Source: Akkermansiaceae bacterium UBA2381
GTDB lineage: Bacteria; Verrucomicrobiota; Verrucomicrobiia; Verrucomicrobiales; DEV007
Direction of reading: 5' to 3'
Assembly (NCBI GenBank): GCA_002344215.1
Contig: DDSV01000025.1
Coordinates: forward strand, 1 to 49,261
DNA: 49,261 nucleotides
Made by a program: the position numbers and the translations under genes. Under the pieces are notes generated by a model that saw nothing but the letters and a program-made list of their open reading frames with translations, had not been told where the DNA came from and made no database searches. Positions 43,401 to 49,261 of the stretch are shown one piece after another. Within the stretch, counting starts at the first letter, position 1. Each line of letters opens with the position of its first letter.

Positions 43401-46400
43401 GTGTCATTTTTCGGAATCCGTGGAATGATGCGTTCGTCAAACCGACGGAGTATCATGTCTTTTGGAATTCAAGGAAAGGTTGCCCTGCTTGTGATTCTGG
43501 CAACCGCCGCCTCGGCCTTGCTCGTCGCGAAGGTGCTGACTGATCGCGCTGCGGATATTCTCAGAGAGCACGAACTCGTGGATCTCGGGGACGAAGCTTC
43601 GCTCCGCGGATGGACCATCATCGACCAGATCGACGGTCTCCGCGACGACCTCGTCAATATCGCCTTTAATCAGGACTTCCGGGACAGCGTCACCGGCGGA
43701 AAAGCACCTGATGAACTGAAGGCCCTGGCCCGAACTCTCTGCCGTCGAAACTGGAAAAACCACCTGCGCATCGACATCGTCACGCTCAATGCGACGGAAC
43801 TCGCCTCAAAAACGATTCTTTCAAAGACGGTCGTCAGTGAGGAGGATGTCTGGTTCCCCGAACCCGATGCCATGGCCGGTGCACGCATTCACTTCTCACC
43901 CATTCAACGGGTCTTTCTGACGAGGAGCGACCTTGAAGGATCGGGAAAAGTCGAACGCTGGGAGCCGGTCATTTGGGCTCTCGCCCCCCTGGATCGAAAC
44001 GACGTGGCAACAGCGGAAACCTCTTATGTCCGCATTCTCATGACGCTGCATTCTTCGGCGTCTCCCCGTCATCTCTTCGCGATGGTCAATACTGACGGAA
44101 GCCCCATCGTCCGGCACGATGAAACTGAATCGGAAGAAATGGGTAATGACGAAATTTTCCGTTCAATGAGCAAAGATCCGCTTCTCCTGGCCGCACTGGA
44201 GGAAAGAAGCGCGCCCCCGGAGGATCCGTCGGAGATCGAAGCTGAGGTCAAGGTGGACCGGCTCATTCGAAGCGAGAATGTCCCGTTGAACACGCCTTAT
44301 TATTTTCAGGAGGGAACGCCGAACCCGGCCATTTTGCACGCCTTCGAATTCCTCACCGAAAAAGAATTCGAGTCCTTCCTCGAATCCCTTCAGACAAAAG
44401 TCGGCGACCTTGCGAGGGTCGGCGGGATGCAGGCGGGAGTACGAGAGGTCCGTGTCCTCGCCCATACGGCTGCCGACATCGCTGCGGCTCGGGCCATCGT
44501 CGAATCCGAGGTCAAAGCCAAGGTCGGCGAAGCCTACGATGATATCGACTGGCGGAATCTCGTTGAGTGTGACGAGATTCATTCCTGGGCAGTGCGACTC
44601 CTCATCGGAGACGGGGAAAGCCGTTCTGAATACCTGATTCACTACGCGGTGCTGGATGACGAACTCGCCTCCTCAATCGAGTATGAGATGCTGACGGTGC
44701 AGTACATCGCACTCGTCGTGGCCGCAGGCTTCGGCATTCTCGGGTTCTTCATTGCGATGCGCTTCATCCGTCCGCTCAAACACATGACGCGCACCGCCCA
44801 GAAGATCACCGAGAGTCCGAGGCAGGAGCTCATGCACGAGGTGGCGGGCCTTGCCAAACAACTCGACATCAAACGCCGTGACGAAGTGGGTGACATCGCG
44901 CGGGCGTCAAAACGCCTTTTTGAAGAGCTCATTGGATTTCAGGCGGAACTCGAGCAACGGGTGAGCGACCGTACGAGGGAACTTCGCCGAACCAACATCG
45001 AGCTTGAAAAGGCGAACGACAAATTGAAGAGCCTCAGCCACGAAAAAGACGCCTTTGTCGCCAAAGTCAGCCACGACCTGCGGCAGCCGCTCAACGCCAT
45101 TTTCCTCCAGGTAGAGGCACTGAAGTTGTCAAAACTCGATCCCGGCCAGATGAAGGATGTGCAGCGCATCCGCGACCATGCCGCCCGCGAATTGAACCTC
45201 GTCAATGATATCCTCGAGTATCAGAAGATCATCATGGGGGCGGAGACGCTCAATAAGAACACGATCGATGTGGCCCACCTCATCGATGACATCGCCGCGA
45301 CTTACGGCCCCGCCATCAAGGAGCGCCCCGTCGCCCTCTCGGCTCATTGCACGGACGGCATAGGCGAGGTCGTCGCCGACGAAAGGAGACTGCGGCAGAT
45401 CCTCGGCAATCTTGTCGGGAACGCGTGCAAGTTCACCTTTGAGGGATCGGTCGAAATTTCGGCCCGCCCGCAGGAGATCAATGGGGCGGCGTGGGTGGAA
45501 TTCACGGTGACGGACACCGGTCGCGGAATGAGCCCTGGAGAACAATCCAAGGCGTTTGTTCCCTTTGTCTCCAACAAAAAGGACAATGCCGGCGGAAGCG
45601 GCCTCGGCCTCTCCATCTGCCGTGAACTTGTCGCCCAAATGGGTGGACGGATCGGATTTGTCAGCGAGTTGGGCAAGGGAACCCACTTCAGTGTTTTTAT
45701 TCCGAGGGAGCCCACCTCCGAGTATTACAACAGGACTGCTCCGGCGGCCCTGTCGATTCCTTCCGGGAGAGAGGCGTCCCTCGAACTCGGGGAGGCATTA
45801 CCTCCTCGAGGAACCACCATTCTCGTGATCGACGACGATGTGAAGGTCAGAGATCTTCTCACCCGGATTCTCACCAATGACGGTCACAAAGTCATCACCG
45901 CTGAAGACGGAAATTCCGGGCTACTGATGGCTGAAACGCACCGGCCTGACGCGATCACGCTCGATGTGGTGATGCCCGGAGGCAAGGACGGCTGGGAGGT
46001 TCTCCAGGCGCTCAAGGAATCGCCGGTGACCCACGGCATTCCGGTTATCATGGTCTCCGTGATGGCCGAACAGGAGCACGCCCTCGCCCTGGAAGTGGAA
46101 GACTATCTGGTAAAACCGATCGACGTGGACAGGCTCAGCCGGACGATCTCCCGGGTCACCCAGCAGGCCCCTCAGCGAAACCTGCTGCTGGTCGATGACG
46201 ATGTCGACGCCCTCGATTCGATGAAACGGATCCTTGAGGCCGCCGGATGGCAGACAATCCTCGCTCACAACGGAATCGAGGCGCTCTCCATCCTCGAAAA
46301 GACCCGCCCCGCCGCCATCGTCCTCGACCTCATCATGCCAGAGATGGACGGATTCGAATTTCTCCAGCGCCTGCGCGAAGACGAGCATCTCAAGTCGATT

Positions 46401-46556
46401 CCGGTCATCGTCATGAGTGGCAAAGACCCTTCCGAAGCCGAACAGTCTTTCCTCAGGGACAGGGTCAGTGCGGTCATCAAAAAGGGAAGCCACTCGTCCT
46501 CCGATCTGCTTGCGAGCATCAAGGCGCGGATTCGTCCGGAGCGGAAGCAGGAGTAA
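43401..46556 (+). CDS. Hybrid sensor histidine kinase with two receiver domains
   Basis: The 1051-residue protein has a membrane helix near residues 26-45, a long extracytoplasmic sensor region (about 46-435) that I do not recognise, a second helix (YIALVVAAGFGILGFFIAM), a HAMP-like linker and a coiled coil. The HisKA site is H558 in KVSHDLRQPLN, and the ATPase has VGNACKF, DTGRGMS and GSGLGLSI. Two receivers follow: D855 in TLDVVMPGG with acidic VIDDD, and D976 in VLDLIMPEMDG with LVDDDVD. GTG 43401 is preceded by AGGAG at 43389-43393, the best ribosome site in the window. No separate response regulator is adjacent, so the output is unknown. Confidence 0.93.
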   Translation: MSFFGIRGMMRSSNRRSIMSFGIQGKVALLVILATAASALLVAKVLTDRAADILREHELVDLGDEASLRGWTIIDQIDGLRDDLVNIAFNQDFRDSVTGGKAPDELKALARTLCRRNWKNHLRIDIVTLNATELASKTILSKTVVSEEDVWFPEPDAMAGARIHFSPIQRVFLTRSDLEGSGKVERWEPVIWALAPLDRNDVATAETSYVRILMTLHSSASPRHLFAMVNTDGSPIVRHDETESEEMGNDEIFRSMSKDPLLLAALEERSAPPEDPSEIEAEVKVDRLIRSENVPLNTPYYFQEGTPNPAILHAFEFLTEKEFESFLESLQTKVGDLARVGGMQAGVREVRVLAHTAADIAAARAIVESEVKAKVGEAYDDIDWRNLVECDEIHSWAVRLLIGDGESRSEYLIHYAVLDDELASSIEYEMLTVQYIALVVAAGFGILGFFIAMRFIRPLKHMTRTAQKITESPRQELMHEVAGLAKQLDIKRRDEVGDIARASKRLFEELIGFQAELEQRVSDRTRELRRTNIELEKANDKLKSLSHEKDAFVAKVSHDLRQPLNAIFLQVEALKLSKLDPGQMKDVQRIRDHAARELNLVNDILEYQKIIMGAETLNKNTIDVAHLIDDIAATYGPAIKERPVALSAHCTDGIGEVVADERRLRQILGNLVGNACKFTFEGSVEISARPQEINGAAWVEFTVTDTGRGMSPGEQSKAFVPFVSNKKDNAGGSGLGLSICRELVAQMGGRIGFVSELGKGTHFSVFIPREPTSEYYNRTAPAALSIPSGREASLELGEALPPRGTTILVIDDDVKVRDLLTRILTNDGHKVITAEDGNSGLLMAETHRPDAITLDVVMPGGKDGWEVLQALKESPVTHGIPVIMVSVMAEQEHALALEVEDYLVKPIDVDRLSRTISRVTQQAPQRNLLLVDDDVDALDSMKRILEAAGWQTILAHNGIEALSILEKTRPAAIVLDLIMPEMDGFEFLQRLREDEHLKSIPVIVMSGKDPSEAEQSFLRDRVSAVIKKGSHSSSDLLASIKARIRPERKQE

Positions 46557-46570
46557 TTTCCGTGTAGTCT

Positions 46571-48079
46571 TTATTCTACCCCGCGCTTCACCTGATGCAT
46601 CAGCGTCGAGGTGGTCGGATGGACCTTGTAATCTACTGTCCTTGGTCCATCGGGGGTCAAGATCCGTCCTTCTCCATCGAATTCAATCGAGGCGGCACCC
46701 TTTAGTTCACGCCGCCAACCCTTGAGGGCTCCGGTTTTCTTGTCGTAATGATAGACATCACGCCACGGTTTCTCCGAAGATAGAAGCACGTCAACAAATC
46801 CACCCTCGAATCCATAGTCAACCTCCAGTATCCGTCCCGTAGCCGTATCATAGATGCGACGCTCGTTCGGGAGAAAATAGAAGCTGATGAACACCGGAGG
46901 TGAATAGGTCTGCCCATTGGTCGCAAACACTCCAATATCGATACGACGACTCGTAATGCCCGGCGACGAGGCCACCGGAAGCGCTTCATTTTGATAACTG
47001 ATCGTGATTTTTGCCTCTGTTCCCAGCACCGAAGGCTCGATTTTAACGGAAGCCGGATCCCCTCGCAGTAACCTCCATTCAAGTTTCAGGAAACGTCCCT
47101 TCCAGTCAAAACTCCGCGCCACCCGCACCCGGAGGGACCTTTCCCTGGCCATTCCCCGGAAAACTCTCGCGATCATCACCCCCTGATCGGAAAGCGTTTC
47201 GGATTCACGGCCCGCTGCCTCGAAGAAATCCACCCCGGGACGCGGAGGGGGAGACTCTTCCGCCACTTCGAGGAGGATAAGTGGCGGCAGAGTCTCCCGG
47301 GTCATCGCCTGGGCCGTTCGAACCATTTTTTCCTCGTCAATCACCTCCGCTCGAAAAACAGTGGGATGAGCAACACCGGAGAGGTAATCCTCCGGTCCCT
47401 TCAGCGTTCTGAGGCAGTTTCGGAGGATGTACTGAATTACCGGAAAGAGAAGCTTTTGATCCTTCAACTCCTTTTTCACTTCCGGTTTAAACGACGCCAT
47501 CGTCGCGGCAATCGCATCGAGAATTGGCAGGTCGGAGTAGGAGGAACCCTGGGAGATCAAAAGACAGGGACTGTTCAGGGGATAGAGGTCACCCCACCCC
47601 TTTTCCACCTCACCCGCCGGGTCGTGATCCTGATGCTCGGGATAGACATAGAGCTGGTTCCCGAGATACTGGCTGGTGAGAAACTTGACTCCTTCCGGAC
47701 TACCAAAATACAAACGGGGAATGCTGACTCCCGAGACAGCAGGACCCGATAAGGAGGCGTTTCCAAGAATGACCTCGGCGCGAACCTGTTTAGCCGGCCC
47801 GAAGTTCGCGCCGGACTCCACCTCTGAAGGGCTGTATGTTAATGCCTGAAGCTGGGGATACTTCGAGAGGTCGAGGCGGGAGTGCCCTCCATCACGATTG
47901 TCATAGAAGTCCCCTTCATGTCCGGCAGCGAGACCTTCCGTATACCATTGATTCAGAAGTTGACCGACCGAATCGGTTCGCGTCGTTACCGGGGGTGCCG
48001 ACCTGACTATCGTCCCCCCCTGGCAGAGACCGAGAATCAACACGACCCTGGTAAGGTCTAAGCGGGTGTGTGTCGGCAT
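46571..48079 (-). CDS. Large secreted protein of unknown function
   Basis: I do not recognise this 502-residue protein. A hydrophobic leader near the start (VVLILGLCQGGTIVRSA) suggests export. The first half has the segments DGGHSRLDLSKYPQLQALTY, VRAEVILGNASLSGPAVSG, and YLGNQLYVYPEHQDHDPAG; the second half is beta-rich (IDIGVFATNGQTYSPPVFIS, FYFLPNERRIYD, LEVDYGFEGGFVDVLL, VYHYDKKTGALKGWRREL). The last part resembles a domain that handles formatted or enzyme-modified polysaccharide, but no catalytic residue can be named. It converges with the hybrid kinase gene, 14 bases apart, and no clear terminator is seen between them. Confidence 0.75.
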   Translation of the reverse strand: MPTHTRLDLTRVVLILGLCQGGTIVRSAPPVTTRTDSVGQLLNQWYTEGLAAGHEGDFYDNRDGGHSRLDLSKYPQLQALTYSPSEVESGANFGPAKQVRAEVILGNASLSGPAVSGVSIPRLYFGSPEGVKFLTSQYLGNQLYVYPEHQDHDPAGEVEKGWGDLYPLNSPCLLISQGSSYSDLPILDAIAATMASFKPEVKKELKDQKLLFPVIQYILRNCLRTLKGPEDYLSGVAHPTVFRAEVIDEEKMVRTAQAMTRETLPPLILLEVAEESPPPRPGVDFFEAAGRESETLSDQGVMIARVFRGMARERSLRVRVARSFDWKGRFLKLEWRLLRGDPASVKIEPSVLGTEAKITISYQNEALPVASSPGITSRRIDIGVFATNGQTYSPPVFISFYFLPNERRIYDTATGRILEVDYGFEGGFVDVLLSSEKPWRDVYHYDKKTGALKGWRRELKGAASIEFDGEGRILTPDGPRTVDYKVHPTTSTLMHQVKRGVE

Positions 48080-48144
48080 TCACTACTACCGAACTCCGCC
48101 GACCATGACTTGTCAATCGGGCGGTGCGATCGGAACCACCGGCC

Positions 48145-48567
48145 TTACTCTTCAACCGATACCCTGGCTGCCTTCTGGTGGGCTCTCCAGGAGATCCAGC
48201 CACACGACCTGACTCCGAAGTAGGCGAGACGCGCACGGTACATCGCCTGGAGAGGTCGCTTCGAGGTCCTGCTTGCCAACTTCAGGTCCTCGAACATGAT
48301 CCGGTCGCAGACCAGTTGATCGGATCCCGGAGTTTCGTAACAGGCATCATGCCTTCGGCAGATCGGACGATAGTCCGCCCCGGCACAGCCCTGAAACAGT
48401 AGAAATCGCAGGGGGCCGGGAAGAAAGTCGGGGCCGCAGGGTCGGAGTTCGTGCAGGGTCGGCTTGCCTTCTCCACCGGCGTTTCCGACGGAAGGATTCA
48501 GGACCACCAATACAACAATCAACGAGAACAAGTGACCGACCGGGATGATTCGACTCCTCAAATTCAT
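48145..48567 (-). CDS. Small secreted phospholipase-A2-like protein
   Basis: ATG 48567 gives a 140-residue protein with a signal peptide (HLFSLIVVLVVLNPSVGNAG). It contains the catalytic hallmark of phospholipase A2: C70-R-R-H73-D74-A-C76-Y, preceded by CAGADYRPI and followed by CDRIMFEDLK, in which the second acidic position is kept. Eight cysteines are present. The single HD-x-C pattern with short spacing resembles bacterial and group XII-like PLA2 proteins. It would be a calcium-dependent lipid hydrolase, though the calcium loop is only weakly recognisable, so activity is uncertain. It lies 65 bases upstream of the large secreted orphan on the same strand. Confidence 0.72.
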   Translation of the reverse strand: MNLRSRIIPVGHLFSLIVVLVVLNPSVGNAGGEGKPTLHELRPCGPDFLPGPLRFLLFQGCAGADYRPICRRHDACYETPGSDQLVCDRIMFEDLKLASRTSKRPLQAMYRARLAYFGVRSCGWISWRAHQKAARVSVEE

Positions 48568-48717
48568 ATGGGGAGATAACCCTCCATCTGCGCCCTTTGT
48601 CAAGATGGGAACCATCTGGCCCGGGACGGGCGCTTACCTTTCAGCGATCTGCCTTTCCTTCCTGTCCGCCGTCACGGATTGGACGTCAATATTGTCCGGT
48701 TCTCCAGTGGCAGAACC

Positions 48718-49261
48718 TCATTGAGTCTCCGCAGCACGACGCTGACGGAACCATCGAAAAAGGATTCCGGCGAGAGCGAGACCGAGCAACCCGAAGGTGC
48801 CGGGTTCAGGAACGGCCGTCAGGGTAATCGCGCTGTTCAGGCCTGTTCCGTAGTTGATCGTCCAGAATCCCCCTCCGATCGAAATCTCATCTCCTTCATT
48901 ATAACCCGAAAAGAATCCACTACGGCTGCCGTAGGTCGCTATTGTGTAGGTCGATCCATCATTCGCAAAGACTGGACCGCCCAGTTGATTCACGTCGATG
49001 GTTCCGGCCAGGCTGAGTAATCCGGTAACCGCAATCAAATCTGACGTTGTACTTTGGTTCACAAGATCCACCAGCCAGATACTGCCGCTCTGCATTGTCA
49101 GGTCTCCGCCAAAGGAAAGGGTCCGGTCACTCACCCCGTCAAATCCGGCGGTCAGGGTCGCTCCGGAGCTGACCGTGGTATTTCCCTGAACGGAGCCATG
49201 TCCGGTGAGGAATGCGTCGCCAGTGACCGAGACAGCTCCGGTTCCGGTTCCACTCCCGCTG
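48718..49261 (-). CDS. PEP-CTERM beta-strand repeat protein, C-terminal part
   Basis: The frame stays open to the window edge, so the start is outside; about 180 residues are visible. It reads repeats such as GAVSVTGDAFLTGHGSVQGN, TTVSSGATLTAGFDG and LSFGGDLTMQSGSIWLVDLV, then ends AVPEPGTFGLLGLALAGILF with an Arg-rich tail. The last stretch is nearly identical to that of the protein encoded at 29174-33748, so both carry the same PEP-CTERM type and probably the same exosortase partner. It is an autotransporter-associated-repeat surface protein. Confidence 0.9.
   Translation of the reverse strand, partial: SGSGTGTGAVSVTGDAFLTGHGSVQGNTTVSSGATLTAGFDGVSDRTLSFGGDLTMQSGSIWLVDLVNQSTTSDLIAVTGLLSLAGTIDVNQLGGPVFANDGSTYTIATYGSRSGFFSGYNEGDEISIGGGFWTINYGTGLNSAITLTAVPEPGTFGLLGLALAGILFRWFRQRRAAETQ

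Overview
The window is GC-rich, densely coded DNA with the gene content of a Gram-negative member of the Planctomycetes-Verrucomicrobia group, most likely a verrucomicrobium. The evidence is the DUF1553/DUF1501 pair, two PEP-CTERM proteins (one a 1524-residue autotransporter-type repeat protein), an SHD1-like secreted protein, an arginine decarboxylase next to a deoxyhypusine-synthase-like gene, apolipoprotein N-acyltransferase, and many genes without a clear Shine-Dalgarno site. The placement is inference from family content; there is no rRNA gene to confirm it.

Layout. 1-5000 (+): end of a DUF1553 gene, a DUF1501 gene, a secreted beta-helix protein and a Tat-exported Gfo/Idh/MocA oxidoreductase, a set typical of polysaccharide-degradation loci. 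5026-6885 (-): an exported methyltransferase, a DUF3365 haem lipoprotein and a small secreted protein. 7133-10470: beta-carbonic anhydrase (+), then on the minus strand a DUF1080-like protein, a frameshifted gene, an ABC-2 permease and its ATPase. 10545-11376: a RAYT transposase gene between five REP hairpins. 11398-15558 (-): NHL-repeat protein, small membrane protein and SNF2 helicase. 15610-15838: tRNA-Val with a displaced 26-bp copy of its 3' end.

16015-21864 (+): a sigma70-like promoter, speA, a DHS-like gene, a VF530-type gene, a VanX-type dipeptidase fused to a PQQ-type beta-propeller, and a secreted orphan. 21978-24750 (+): IF-1 with a long basic/glycine tail, an HscB-like protein lacking HPD, and an HscA-type Hsp70. 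24853-25755: LysR regulator ending in a terminator hairpin. 25783-35782 (-): secreted orphan, lnt, SHD1-like protein, the giant PEP-CTERM repeat protein, and a phosphohexomutase.

35813-40258 (+): RlmI-like methyltransferase, hisD, a periplasmic parvulin with a clear terminator, and a two-repeat secreted protein. 40266-42772 (-): SGNH hydrolase, beta-propeller protein, NTF2-like membrane protein. 42858-46556 (+): RppH-type Nudix hydrolase and a hybrid histidine kinase. 46571-49261 (-): a large secreted orphan, a small phospholipase-A2-like protein, and the end of a second PEP-CTERM protein.

Functional themes are polyamine metabolism (speA plus DHS-like), Fe-S/chaperone biology (HscB/HscA without isc neighbours), cell-envelope work (VanX-like fusion, Lnt, parvulin, PEP-CTERM proteins) and extracellular carbohydrate or sulfo-compound handling. 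I found no CRISPR array, prophage or complete defence system. The most distinctive items are the VanX-propeller fusion, the HPD-less HscB with HscA and tailed IF-1, the SpeA/DHS-like pair, the RAYT/REP locus, the tRNA-Val scar and the PLA2-like protein. No intergenic gap exceeds 300 bases.
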